From contig NZ_JAGIKZ010000007.1 in assembly GCF_017874625.1 (NCBI RefSeq), positions 114,231 to 178,230 of the forward strand: a DNA stretch of 64,000 nt. Reading direction: 5' to 3'. The notes under the pieces were generated by a model that had not been told where the DNA came from, made no database searches, and worked only from the letters and a program-made list of their open reading frames with translations. A program made the translations under genes and the position numbers. Shown here piece by piece: positions 18,786 to 28,898 of this stretch; positions within the stretch are counted from its first letter, which is position 1, and each line of letters starts with the position of its first letter. This stretch comes from Cytobacillus eiseniae (GTDB taxonomy: Bacteria; Bacillota; Bacilli; Bacillales; Cytobacillaceae).

Positions 18786-19571
18786 ATGGGGGTAATTAGG
18801 ACGGATGAGTGGCTGGATAAAAATTTTGCTGATCCGTTAAAAATTTGCGAGGAGCTAAAAGAATCTTTTGGGAATGATGAAAGAAAGAACATCTATCAGT
18901 ATTTGCTGAAATTTGGAATGTATAAACCAAATAACCAAACATATCGAGATTTTCAAAAATTAAAGGAAATGAATATGTGGGAATGTGTAGAAGAGATCTT
19001 TACTAAGTATCAAAAAAAATGGAAAGGGCCGAATATACCTGTATATATCTTTCCTATTATGGCAACGAACGGCCTTTTTCAAAAAAGTAGCTTTAAGAAA
19101 GCAGGATTAGCATTTATCGATAAACTCTTTCTGTTTCTTTCACCAATAGAAGATGAAAGGGAAATAGAAGCACTCCTCGTTCATGAATACCATCATACAT
19201 GCAGATTAAATAAACAAGGAGAGAAAGTAGCAGATTTTACATTGATGGATTCTTTGATTTTAGAAGGTCTAGCAGAGCATGCGGTTAAATTATATTGTGG
19301 CGAAAAATATCTTGCGGAATGGTGCAATTATTATTCTAGAAAAGAAACTCAACAATTTTGGGAAGAAAGATTACAGAACAAATTAGACGTAAAAAAAAGG
19401 GATAAGTTACATGATGAAATATTATTTGGAATGAATGGTTACCCGAAATTGATGGGATATGCCGTTGGCTACGAACTTATTTCAATGTTCAATAAGAAAA
19501 ATAAGTTAACAATTAGAGAATCCTTTTTTATGGAATCTAAGCGTTTTATTAAAGATCTTAAATCAGAATAG
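18786..19571 (+). CDS. yjaZ: YjaZ-like zinc metalloprotease
   Basis: A 261-residue protein of the DUF2268 family, predicted Zn-dependent protease. The metal site HEYHH (residues 133-137) fits HExxH, and a downstream LEGLAEH segment can supply the third ligand. It has no signal peptide, so it appears cytoplasmic. It lies between fabF and the app operon as in B. subtilis. Substrate unknown. It is a single-gene unit with its own terminator. Confidence 0.83.
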   Translation: MGVIRTDEWLDKNFADPLKICEELKESFGNDERKNIYQYLLKFGMYKPNNQTYRDFQKLKEMNMWECVEEIFTKYQKKWKGPNIPVYIFPIMATNGLFQKSSFKKAGLAFIDKLFLFLSPIEDEREIEALLVHEYHHTCRLNKQGEKVADFTLMDSLILEGLAEHAVKLYCGEKYLAEWCNYYSRKETQQFWEERLQNKLDVKKRDKLHDEILFGMNGYPKLMGYAVGYELISMFNKKNKLTIRESFFMESKRFIKDLKSE

Positions 19572-19576
19572 TAGAT

Positions 19577-19618
19577 AAAGCAGGCCTAGGGAGTATCCTT
19601 ATTGTCCTGCTTTTTTTA
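19577..19618 (+). terminator. Terminator after yjaZ
   Basis: AAGCAGG and CCTGCTT form a stem with a long loop, followed by seven T residues. Confidence 0.75.
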
Positions 19619-19702
19619 TTTTAGAACAAACTCCAAGTCTTTTAATCTAACAATTTTAATTACATAGATTTTTAACAAAAGGATGAATATTTTAAAAACT
19701 TC

Positions 19703-19731
19703 TTGAATTCGTAATCTTTCTGTAATAATAT
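19703..19731 (+). promoter_or_regulatory. Probable promoter of the app operon
   Basis: TTGAAT (19703-19708) and TAATAT (19726-19731) are separated by 17 bases in the 314-base gap before appD. Nothing else in the gap stands out. Confidence 0.5.
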
Positions 19732-19885
19732 ACTATTAAATAATAAAAGATTTTAAATAGGTGGAATATATTGAAATTACTTTCAAATATATTTTCATAT
19801 AATAAAAGTGGAAATTAATTAACGATTCCGAGTAGAAAAAGAATGCTTGGAAGAGGCATGATTTCCTAGATGGACGGAGGTCACT

Positions 19886-20866
19886 ATGACAGCTTTATTA
19901 GAATTAAAAAATTTAAAAACGCATTTTCAAAGAAGGAAAACAACCATTCCTGCTGTTGATGGGGTAGATCTTGTTATAAATAAAGGTGAAACCGTTGCTC
20001 TTGTAGGTGAATCGGGTTCAGGTAAAAGCATTACATCCCTTTCAATTATGCGATTAATCCCAAGCCCTCCTGGAAAGATTGTGGATGGGGAGATCCTGTT
20101 TAATGGCAATGATTTAGTAAAGCTTTCTGATAATGAAATGTGCAAAATCCGTGGCAACGATATCTCTATGATATTTCAGGAGCCAATGACATCACTAAAC
20201 CCAGTTTTGACAATTGGTGAACAAATTATTGAAGTACTTATGTATCATCAAAAGATGTCTAAAAATGCTGCGAGACAAAAGGCAGTTGAAATGCTTGAAT
20301 TAGTAGGCTTTTCTCGTGCAAAGGCATTAATTGATGATTATCCACATCGTTTATCTGGTGGGATGAGACAGCGGGTAATGATAGCTATAGCTATGAGCTG
20401 TAATCCGAAACTGCTTATTGCAGATGAACCAACGACAGCACTTGATGTAACGATACAGGCACAAATCCTTGATTTAATGAAAGAATTAAGTAAAAAGTAC
20501 GACACTTCTATTCTTTTAATTACACATGATTTAGGGGTAGTATCAGAAATTGCTGATCGTGTAGTCGTTATGTATTGTGGGCAAGTAGTGGAAGAAGCTT
20601 CAGTAGATGATTTGTTTGAGGAGCCACTCCACCCATATACAAATGGGCTAATGGGATCGATTCCATCACTTGATGGAGATGTAGATCGACTTTATTCGAT
20701 TGCAGGTACTGTTCCACCTCCAGAACACTTTCCAGTTGGGTGTCGATTTGCACCTCGATGTCCCCATGCATTTGACCGATGCAGAAATGAGGCACCTGCA
20801 TTACAAAGGAAAGGTTCACGCTCAGTTCGCTGCTTTTTACATGATGATAAGGAGGCAACGGTATGA
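19886..20866 (+). CDS. appD: Oligopeptide ABC transporter ATP-binding protein AppD
   Basis: One of two ATPases that power oligopeptide import. The 326-residue protein has a Walker A GESGSGKS, the ABC signature LSGGMRQR, Walker B LLIADEPTTALD and the switch His in LLITHDLG. The C-terminal extension contains the CRFAPRCPHAFDRC cysteine cluster typical of Opp/Dpp ATPases, which may bind an Fe-S cluster. It overlaps appF by four bases. Gene order D-F-A-B-C is that of the B. subtilis app operon. Confidence 0.94.
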   Translation: MTALLELKNLKTHFQRRKTTIPAVDGVDLVINKGETVALVGESGSGKSITSLSIMRLIPSPPGKIVDGEILFNGNDLVKLSDNEMCKIRGNDISMIFQEPMTSLNPVLTIGEQIIEVLMYHQKMSKNAARQKAVEMLELVGFSRAKALIDDYPHRLSGGMRQRVMIAIAMSCNPKLLIADEPTTALDVTIQAQILDLMKELSKKYDTSILLITHDLGVVSEIADRVVVMYCGQVVEEASVDDLFEEPLHPYTNGLMGSIPSLDGDVDRLYSIAGTVPPPEHFPVGCRFAPRCPHAFDRCRNEAPALQRKGSRSVRCFLHDDKEATV

Positions 20867-21885
20867 ACGGTACAACAATAGAAAAGAAAAGTCTACTAAA
20901 AGACAATAGGGATTCCGATTATATTTTAGAAGTGAATGATCTAAAAAAACACTTTCCGATAAAAGCAGGATTTCTTCAAAAAACAGTCGGTTCAATTAAA
21001 GCCGTTGATGGTCTTTCCTTCAAAGTAAAAAAAGGAGAAACGATCGGTTTGGTTGGTGAATCAGGCTGTGGAAAATCAACTGCTGGAAGAACGCTTATTC
21101 GCTTATATGAGCCTACTAGCGGAGAGATTATCTTTAAAGGTCGGAATATTTCAAATATTGGCGAAGGGGAATTAAGGCGCTCTGTCAGAAAAGATATTCA
21201 AATGGTCTTTCAAGATCCTTATGCATCATTGAATCCTCGAAAAACTTTAAAATCTATTTTAAGTGAGCCAATGATTACCCATAACTTATACGGCAGTAAG
21301 GAAAGACAAGAAAAAATCCAAGATTTATTAGATAAGGTTGGATTCAACCCATTATTTATTAATCGATATCCACATGAATTTTCAGGTGGACAAAGGCAGC
21401 GTATAGGAATTGCTCGAGCTCTTGCTTTAAATCCAGATATGATTATTGCAGATGAGCCAGTGTCTGCCCTTGATGTATCCATTCAAGCTCAAATTATCAA
21501 TTTGATGGAAGATTTACAAGAAGAATTAGATTTAACCTATGTGTTCATCTCTCATGATCTTAGTGTTGTTAGACATATTAGTGATCGGGTAGGGGTGATG
21601 TATCTAGGAAAGATTATGGAATTTGCTAGTAAAAAGGATTTGTATGAAGAACCATTGCATCCATACACTCAAGCTCTTATGTCCGCTGTTCCAGTTCCTA
21701 AGAGAAAGGGAGCGCAAGCGAGGGAAAGAATTATTCTCAAGGGGGATTTACCTAGTCCGGCAAATCCACCACAAGGCTGTGTATTCCATACAAGATGCCC
21801 AGCAGCTACACCAATGTGTAGTGAACAAATACCAAGCTTTAAAGAAGTGAAAAAAGATCATTTTGTTGCCTGTCACCTATATTAA
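20863..21885 (+). CDS. appF: Oligopeptide ABC transporter ATP-binding protein AppF
   Basis: The second ATPase of the App peptide importer. The 340-residue protein carries GESGCGKST (Walker A), FSGGQRQR (signature), IIADEPVSALD (Walker B) and VFISHDLSVV (switch His), and a C-terminal cysteine cluster in CVFHTRCPAATPMC. The start ATG overlaps the appD stop and has GGAGG upstream. It heterodimerises with AppD on the AppB/AppC membrane pair. Confidence 0.94.
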   Translation: MNGTTIEKKSLLKDNRDSDYILEVNDLKKHFPIKAGFLQKTVGSIKAVDGLSFKVKKGETIGLVGESGCGKSTAGRTLIRLYEPTSGEIIFKGRNISNIGEGELRRSVRKDIQMVFQDPYASLNPRKTLKSILSEPMITHNLYGSKERQEKIQDLLDKVGFNPLFINRYPHEFSGGQRQRIGIARALALNPDMIIADEPVSALDVSIQAQIINLMEDLQEELDLTYVFISHDLSVVRHISDRVGVMYLGKIMEFASKKDLYEEPLHPYTQALMSAVPVPKRKGAQARERIILKGDLPSPANPPQGCVFHTRCPAATPMCSEQIPSFKEVKKDHFVACHLY

Positions 21886-22067
21886 TAGATTAGGTGAACT
21901 AGGAATAGAAACTTCAGAATATTGGAACTTTAGGTGGTTATTAAATGCCTTGAGACCTTTCATAGGGGGCAAGCGTTTAGTATATAAAATTCTTTGAAGG
22001 GGGGCGGTATTTTCAAACGTTCTCTACAAGAGGATTTAGAATTACAAACTATTAAGGGGGAAAATGA

Positions 22068-23747
22068 ATGAAAAAGTCGGCATGGTTTTTAGTAGGTTTA
22101 ATGCTTGTATTATCAATGTTCCTTGCAGCATGTTCTGGTGGCGGCGAAACAACGACAGAACCAGAAGAACCAGCAGAGGAAACGCCAGCGGCTGAAGAGC
22201 CAGCAGAAGAGCCTGCAAGCAATGATCCAGTAACAGGTGGAGACCTAATTATTGGTTCTACTGGAGCACCAACAATGTTCAACACGCTTTATTCAAGTGA
22301 TGCTTCAAGTTCTGATATTGAAGGAATGATCTTTGATAGTTTAATGGGTTCTGATTTAGAATTCAACCCAGTTACTGATGGGGGATTAGCTGAAACATTT
22401 GATGCGTCAGAAGATGGTAAAGAATTCACAATTAAAATTGTTGAAAATGCAAAATTCCATGATGGAGAACCATTAGATGCAGACGATGTTGTATTTACAT
22501 ACAACATTCCATTAAGCCCTGATTATGATGGAGTTCGTAAATCTTATTTCGAAAACATTGAAACAGTTGAAAAAGTTGATCAATACACTGTTAAATTTAC
22601 TTTAAAACAAGTAGATGCACAATTCCCAGTTGTAAGCCTTGGTTTCGGGATTTTACCTGAACATATTTTAGGTGAAGTTCCAGTTGCTGATATGGGCGAG
22701 CATGAATTTAATACGAAAAACCCTATCGGTTCTGGTCCATTCAAGTTTGAAGAGTGGAAAGATGGCGAGTATGTAAAAGTTGTTGCTAATGCTGATTATT
22801 GGGATGGTCGTCCATACCTAGATTCTATCACTTACAAACTTGTTCCAGATGCAAACGCAATTCTTGCTCAATTACAAGCTGGAGATATCGATTACTATGC
22901 TGGTATTGCACAGCCTGACGTTCCAACAGTTGAAAGCTTTGCAGATGCAGCTAACCTACGTCTAGAATCAGGTTTGGCTCTTTCTTACACATTCTTAGGA
23001 TTTAACCAACGTATCGAGAAATTCCAAGATAAAAATGTTCGTCAAGCAATTACACATGCAATTGACCGTAAAGCAATTGTTGAAAACGTAATGTCTGGAC
23101 TTGGTGAAGTTGCACACGTTCCAGAAAGTCCATTAAGCTGGGCATATAATCCAGATGTACCAACGTTCGAATATGATGTTGAAAAAGCAAAGCAAATGTT
23201 AGCTGATGCTGGCTGGACTCCTGGGTCTGACGGCATTCTTGAAAAAGATGGCGAAAGATTCTCAGTAGAAGTAAAAACAAACCAAGGAAATAAGGTTCGT
23301 GAAGATATCGTTGTTATTCTTCAACAACAATTAAAAGAAGTTGGAATCGAAATTAAACCGCAAATCGTTGAATTCAGTGCATTAATCGCTGATATCGACC
23401 CAGGTGTATGGAATTTTGAAGGTATCGTTCTTGGCTGGAGCTTGGGTGTAGACCCAGATCCAAGTGGAATCTTCCACACGAAAGAAATTGAAGCAGGTCT
23501 TAACTTTACTGGTTACTCAAACCCAGCGCTTGATGAGCTAATGGATGCACAGCTTCAAGAGCTTGATAAAGAGAAGCGTAAAGCAATGATTGGTGAAATT
23601 CAAGCAGGTCTTGCTGAGGATCAACCATACACATTCCTTTACTACCCAGAAGAATTCCGTGCTGTTCCTAAGAATCTAGAAGGCTATGAATTCCATCCGA
23701 AAAACCAAATGTACCACATCAACAAATGGTGGTTAAAAGCTGAATAA
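22068..23747 (+). CDS. appA: Oligopeptide-binding lipoprotein AppA
   Basis: The extracellular peptide-binding component, anchored by lipid. The 559-residue protein has a signal with FLAAC and lipid-modified Cys22, then a linker rich in Glu, Pro and Ala (about residues 26-51), then a family-5 solute-binding domain with KFHDGEPLDADDVVFT. The codons look more optimised than in the flanking genes, as expected for a highly made binding protein. In B. subtilis 168 appA is a pseudogene by frameshift; here the frame is intact. A hairpin follows the stop. Confidence 0.93.
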   Translation: MKKSAWFLVGLMLVLSMFLAACSGGGETTTEPEEPAEETPAAEEPAEEPASNDPVTGGDLIIGSTGAPTMFNTLYSSDASSSDIEGMIFDSLMGSDLEFNPVTDGGLAETFDASEDGKEFTIKIVENAKFHDGEPLDADDVVFTYNIPLSPDYDGVRKSYFENIETVEKVDQYTVKFTLKQVDAQFPVVSLGFGILPEHILGEVPVADMGEHEFNTKNPIGSGPFKFEEWKDGEYVKVVANADYWDGRPYLDSITYKLVPDANAILAQLQAGDIDYYAGIAQPDVPTVESFADAANLRLESGLALSYTFLGFNQRIEKFQDKNVRQAITHAIDRKAIVENVMSGLGEVAHVPESPLSWAYNPDVPTFEYDVEKAKQMLADAGWTPGSDGILEKDGERFSVEVKTNQGNKVREDIVVILQQQLKEVGIEIKPQIVEFSALIADIDPGVWNFEGIVLGWSLGVDPDPSGIFHTKEIEAGLNFTGYSNPALDELMDAQLQELDKEKRKAMIGEIQAGLAEDQPYTFLYYPEEFRAVPKNLEGYEFHPKNQMYHINKWWLKAE

Positions 23748-23766
23748 TAAGTGCTTTTGAATGAAA

Positions 23767-23805
23767 GGAAAGTAAGGGATGTTGACCCTTCCCTTACTTT
23801 CTCTT
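23767..23805 (+). terminator. Intercistronic hairpin after appA
   Basis: GGAAAGTAAGGG pairs with CCCTTACTTTC around about 12 bases, followed by TCTTT. It probably stabilises the appA message or partly terminates before appB. Confidence 0.65.
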
Positions 23806-23896
23806 TGATTTAAACTAAATCCTGAAAATTCTACTGGTTAGTTTGAATAGCCACGTATTTTAAATAAAATGAGAAGAATGAGAGGGAGAATAGACG

Positions 23897-24847
23897 ATGG
23901 TCTCATACATTATTAGACGAACATTAATGGCTATTCCCTTGTTACTTGGAATTACCATACTGTCCTTTGCAATCATAAAGGCTGCACCAGGAGGTCCAGT
24001 TTCGATGCTTATGGACCCAAGTATGAAGCCTTCGGATCGAGAAAAGTTTGAAGAGAAGTATGGGTTGAACGAACCCGTTCATATCCAGTACTTTAAATGG
24101 CTCGGTAATATGGCACAAGGTGACTTCGGAAACTCTTTAATTAAACGTGGAGTTCCTGTTAGTGAGTTGATCATGAACAGACTTCCTAATACATTATTGC
24201 TCATGCTTGTTTCAACAATTTTAGCTGCAATTGTTGCGATTCCCTTTGGGATATATTCAGCTATGCGGCCTTATACGAAAATAGATTATACAGTAACCGT
24301 AGGTTCATTCCTGGGGGTTGCTACTCCTAATTTCTGGTTCGGGTTAATGTTAATCATGGTCCTATCAGTAAACCTTGGCTGGTTTCCAACTGGTGGGGTA
24401 TCTACATTGAATGCACCATTTAGTCTATGGGATCGTATTCATCATTTAATCCTTCCTGCATTTGTTCTGGCGACAGCAGATATGGCAGCATTAACGAGAT
24501 ATACAAGATCCTCTATGCTTGATGTGTTAAAGCAGGATTATATTCGTACAGCTATGTCAAAAGGTTTTATGGAAAAGAAAGTTGTTCTAAAACATGGATT
24601 ACGTAATGGGATGATTCCAATTATCACATTATTCGGGCTAATGCTTCCGTCTTTTATTGGTGGAGCTGCAATTACTGAGAAAATATTTGCATGGCCTGGA
24701 ATTGGTTCATTATTTATTGATTCTGCTTTCCAAAGAGACTATCCAGTGATTATGGCATTAACTGTTGTTTCAGCCATTCTAGTAGTTGTCGGAAATTTAT
24801 TAGCAGATATTATGTACGCGATATTTGATCCGCGTATTGAATATTAA
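23897..24847 (+). CDS. appB: Oligopeptide ABC transporter permease AppB
   Basis: A membrane subunit of the peptide importer with about six spans in 316 residues. It begins VSYIIRRTLMAIPLLLG, the standard start of DppB/OppB-type permeases. The coupling loop near the C-terminal third contains TRSSMLDVLKQDYIRTA-x-KG, the EAA-like motif. The last residues FDPRIEY are also conserved. appC begins 12 bases later. Confidence 0.94.
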   Translation: MVSYIIRRTLMAIPLLLGITILSFAIIKAAPGGPVSMLMDPSMKPSDREKFEEKYGLNEPVHIQYFKWLGNMAQGDFGNSLIKRGVPVSELIMNRLPNTLLLMLVSTILAAIVAIPFGIYSAMRPYTKIDYTVTVGSFLGVATPNFWFGLMLIMVLSVNLGWFPTGGVSTLNAPFSLWDRIHHLILPAFVLATADMAALTRYTRSSMLDVLKQDYIRTAMSKGFMEKKVVLKHGLRNGMIPIITLFGLMLPSFIGGAAITEKIFAWPGIGSLFIDSAFQRDYPVIMALTVVSAILVVVGNLLADIMYAIFDPRIEY

Positions 24848-24859
24848 GGAGGGGTTATT

Positions 24860-25774
24860 ATGTCACAAAGCAATGTGGAAATCACACAAGAGGATTTACA
24901 ACTAAACCCCAATTTAAAAGATAAGCCTGATACGTTAACAAGAATATTTTTTCAAAAGTTTATGATGAACAAACTTGCTGTTATCGGCGCAGTCGTATTA
25001 TTCATTATCATTCTATCGGCAGTCTTTGCACCAATTATTTCACCGTATAGTTTTGAACAGATGAATTTGATTGATAAGCTTAAGCCGCCTAGCAGTGATT
25101 ATTGGCTCGGTACGGATCGTTACGGGCGCGATATTTTCACAAGATTATTATTTGGTGGACAAGTTTCATTACTAGTTGGATTTGGATCTGTTCTTGGTGC
25201 ATTAATAATTGGTGTATCAGTTGGTGCTCTTGCAGGATATTACGGTGGAATAATCGACGCAATCCTTATGCGATTTGTTGATATTGTTATCTCTATTCCT
25301 AGCTTTTTCCTATTAATTACTATTGTGACAATCTTTGATCCAAGTGTTGGAAATTTGATCCTTATCTTTGCGTTAACGAGTTGGACAAGTACTGCTCGAC
25401 TTGTCAGAGGAGAATTTTTAACATTACGATCAAGGGAATTTGTCCTTGCTTCTAAGACGATTGGAACAAAATCTTACAAAATTATTTTTAGTCATATTTT
25501 GCCAAACGCGATGGGGCCAATCATTGTATCTGCAACATTATTAGTAGGGTCGGTTATCCTAGCAGAGGCAGCACTCAGTTATTTTGGACTTGGAATTTCA
25601 CCACCGACAGCGACTTGGGGGAATATGCTACAGGATGCACAGAACTACACCGTAATGAAAACAGCACCATGGTACCCGTTTTTCCCAGGATTACTCATCT
25701 TACTTACTGTACTTTCCTTTAACTTTATTGGTGATGGTCTAAGAGATGCACTAGATCCTAAAGCGATTGAATAA
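24860..25774 (+). CDS. appC: Oligopeptide ABC transporter permease AppC
   Basis: The second permease, 304 residues. A cytoplasmic N-terminal stretch leads to the first span, then HWLGTD-type sequence ([19 protein letters not shown]), five further spans and the EAA-like loop [20 protein letters not shown]. It ends [11 protein letters not shown], the family terminus. This is the last gene of the app operon and is followed by a terminator. Confidence 0.94.
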   Translation: MSQSNVEITQEDLQLNPNLKDKPDTLTRIFFQKFMMNKLAVIGAVVLFIIILSAVFAPIISPYSFEQMNLIDKLKPPSSDYWLGTDRYGRDIFTRLLFGGQVSLLVGFGSVLGALIIGVSVGALAGYYGGIIDAILMRFVDIVISIPSFFLLITIVTIFDPSVGNLILIFALTSWTSTARLVRGEFLTLRSREFVLASKTIGTKSYKIIFSHILPNAMGPIIVSATLLVGSVILAEAALSYFGLGISPPTATWGNMLQDAQNYTVMKTAPWYPFFPGLLILLTVLSFNFIGDGLRDALDPKAIE

Positions 25775-25798
25775 AGGAAATGAACTAAGTAGCTAAAA

Positions 25799-25827
25799 AA
25801 AGTCTCCAAGTGGATGGAGGCTTTTTA
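25799..25827 (+). terminator. Terminator of the app operon
   Basis: GTCTCCA pairs with TGGAGGC (one G-T pair) around a 6-base loop, followed by five T residues. Confidence 0.85.
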
Positions 25828-25890
25828 TTATTGTTATTGTTTAGGAAATTTTAAATTCGCACGTTGGATATAACTTTTTGAATTATTTAA

Positions 25891-26045
25891 TCTAGGTCCA
25901 GCTTCGGCTCCTATCGCCTACCAAACTTCAGTCCTGCTCCGCAACGATTGTGTCGAACTCGGTTAGCTCATGTTCACTTTGCTTTCTTATCTAGAGGGGC
26001 AGTTATCCATTTTTTACGGCGATGCTTAGGCGCCTGCGCTTTTAT
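25891..26045. repeat. GTCCAGCT-type intergenic repeat
   Basis: A 155-base element without genes, opening GGTCCAGCTTCGGCTCCTA and ending TAGGCGCCTGCGCTTTT. The ends resemble those of the hairpin elements at 48298-48589 and 63923-64000. The interior has diverged. It occupies most of the 384-base gap before yjbA. Confidence 0.55.
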
Positions 26046-26158
26046 TATGGACTTCGCCTTTTCTATAAATGTAATGATTCATCTTCAAATTTAGGAATAA
26101 TTTTACTTCTGACTGCCCATACTGAGAGACAAATAGTAGTTGGAGTGGGGGTTAAAGG

Positions 26159-26905
26159 ATGTTATATCTTCATGACGTTTGGGTGAACTGGTTTGAAGGT
26201 GAAGAAAATGGCTACAATGTTTGCCATTTTCATGAATGGCGTAAAGATGATGGTGTAGAACTGCTTGACCAGGTACCATTACTGAAAATTGATCCCATAT
26301 TATTTAATTACATTGAAAATGATTTATCGGAATTGCCTCAACAACTTTTAGATGATATTTATCAAAAGGCGTATTTACGGAAAAATCATGAACGTGTACA
26401 ACTAGAATATTGCTTTGTTATTTCTGATGGGATGGGTATTTTAGCTATTGATACGATTGGATATAATATACCAATTCGTAAAAGCAGGCTGATTCCCCGT
26501 CAGGAACAATTGGCCTATGAAATGCTTGAAAACCATGATGTAATTTCTTACTCGTTTAACGATCAAAGTGCATTGAAGGATTTTCATATTCTTTCGCCAT
26601 CGCCTGAACTAATGCATGGGTTAACAAGAAAGGAAAGACAATTAAAGCAATTAATGTTTATGGCACTCGACCAATTATATTCATCGAAAAATGAGGCTGA
26701 AGTACGGTACTGGTACACTGAATGGAGCCCTGAATACTATTCTGAAATCCAACAAATGGAATTTGAACAAGCATGGGTACAGCTGTTTGAACAAAGCAAA
26801 TATGGGTGGACAAATAAGCATGAGCATTTCTGCGAAAATCTAATAAAAGGTCAGCCATTCTTTGAGAAACTGTGGGAAATGGAACATGGACCAAAAGTAA
26901 ATTAA
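26159..26905 (+). CDS. yjbA: YjbA-like protein (DUF3603)
   Basis: A 248-residue hydrophilic protein that opens [19 protein letters not shown], as YjbA does. It lies between the app operon and trpS, the B. subtilis position. No catalytic motif, signal or membrane segment is visible. Function unknown. It ends at a terminator shared with the convergent trpS. Confidence 0.82.
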   Translation: MLYLHDVWVNWFEGEENGYNVCHFHEWRKDDGVELLDQVPLLKIDPILFNYIENDLSELPQQLLDDIYQKAYLRKNHERVQLEYCFVISDGMGILAIDTIGYNIPIRKSRLIPRQEQLAYEMLENHDVISYSFNDQSALKDFHILSPSPELMHGLTRKERQLKQLMFMALDQLYSSKNEAEVRYWYTEWSPEYYSEIQQMEFEQAWVQLFEQSKYGWTNKHEHFCENLIKGQPFFEKLWEMEHGPKVN

Positions 26906-26933
26906 AAAAGGAGCTGATTTCGGCTCCTTTTTT
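26903..26933. terminator. Bidirectional terminator between yjbA and trpS
   Basis: AAAAAAGGAGC pairs with GGCTCCTTTTTT, giving A and T tracts on both sides. Confidence 0.9.
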
Positions 26934-26946
26934 GAATAAATTGTAG

Positions 26947-27987
<1,041 letters not shown>

Positions 27988-28021
27988 TTACGCTAAATGG
28001 AGTAGCCATTCAAATAAAAAA

Positions 28022-28262
28022 ACACAAAAAAGACCATTCGTCTCCTAAATACATAGGGACGAATGGTCCGCGTTGCCACCCTAATTACTCAATAATGAGT
28101 CACTCATCATCCATGCATGAATCATGCATGGATCCTCTATAACGTGAGGACACGTCTCAGTTGGGAAAACCAACAGAAAGAAAGCTCAAAAGTCCATTCT
28201 ATTTATATGGTTACTTGTTTCCACCATCCACAAGCTCTCTGAAAAACCAGCATAAATGTACT
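28022..28262 (-). ncRNA. T-box riboswitch of trpS (specifier UGG)
   Basis: Read on the minus strand, the leader has the Stem I elements CAGAGAGCTT and GGTGGAAAC. A specifier-loop sequence GAATGGAC carries the Trp codon TGG (28194-28196). The T-box core GGGTGGCAACGCGG (28068-28081) follows. The terminator GACCATTCGTC / GACGAATGGTC with a T tract (28021-28068) competes with the antiterminator formed by the core. Binding of uncharged tRNA-Trp would allow readthrough into trpS. Confidence 0.93.
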
Positions 28263-28301
28263 ACTCTTTATCATAGCCATTGCATTTATTATATTATATG
28301 T

Positions 28302-28331
28302 ATTATATTAGTAATTGGGTATAAAAATCAA
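28302..28331 (-). promoter_or_regulatory. trpS promoter
   Basis: On the minus strand TTGATT (-35, 28326-28331) and TATAAT (-10, 28302-28307) are separated by 18 bases, just upstream of the T-box leader. Confidence 0.7.
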
Positions 28332-28652
28332 GTCGATATAGAAGAGTAAGTAAATTGAATTCGTCTTCCTTTTTTTTGTGTATTACTAATGTTATTTTTA
28401 TAAAATATTATTCAAATATATGCAAAAAAACACGAAAATTGACGAATTTTAATTTTTTTTTAGGCCCTCAAAACTCTTATTTTACAAGTGTTTTGAAAAA
28501 AAAAGATCTGATAGATTGATATATAACAGAGAAAACCCACTTGCAATAAATTTTTAAACTATTTATAATAAACCTAACAAACGAATACTTTACGATTTTG
28601 TTACAAATTTTACACGAATATGACAATGCGAATTTTAGGGTAGTTATTATTG

Positions 28653-28779
28653 TAGAATAAGAGTGAATTTGCAGAAATTGTACAGATTATTATATGGTAG
28701 GTACCTGATAGTATTAGGTAAATAATCCTAAGTACAAATCTAATAATCCGCTTTTACAAAACTAGCAGATAGTCTGCTA
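28653..28779 (+). promoter_or_regulatory. opp operon control region with CodY-like box and palindrome
   Basis: The 549-base gap before oppA has no gene. AATTTGCAGAAATTG (28666-28680) matches the CodY consensus at 12 of 15 positions and lies just after a possible -10, TAGAAT (28653-28658). A perfect dyad TAGCAGA-TAG-TCTGCTA sits at 28763-28779. CodY control of opp is known in B. subtilis. The role of the dyad is unknown. Confidence 0.45.
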
Positions 28780-28898
28780 TATTTTTTCACTATAAATTTA
28801 CAGACTATTTAAGTAATACACCCGAAGCGTACAGTTGTATTTTTGTAAATAAGATGTTGTAAAGTCCGTTTGGGTAAATATACTAGGGGGTTTCATCT

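Noticed and set aside
28161..28349. A 62-codon plus-strand frame upstream of trpS
   Set aside because: It is antisense to the T-box leader and the trpS promoter, whose structure explains the sequence.
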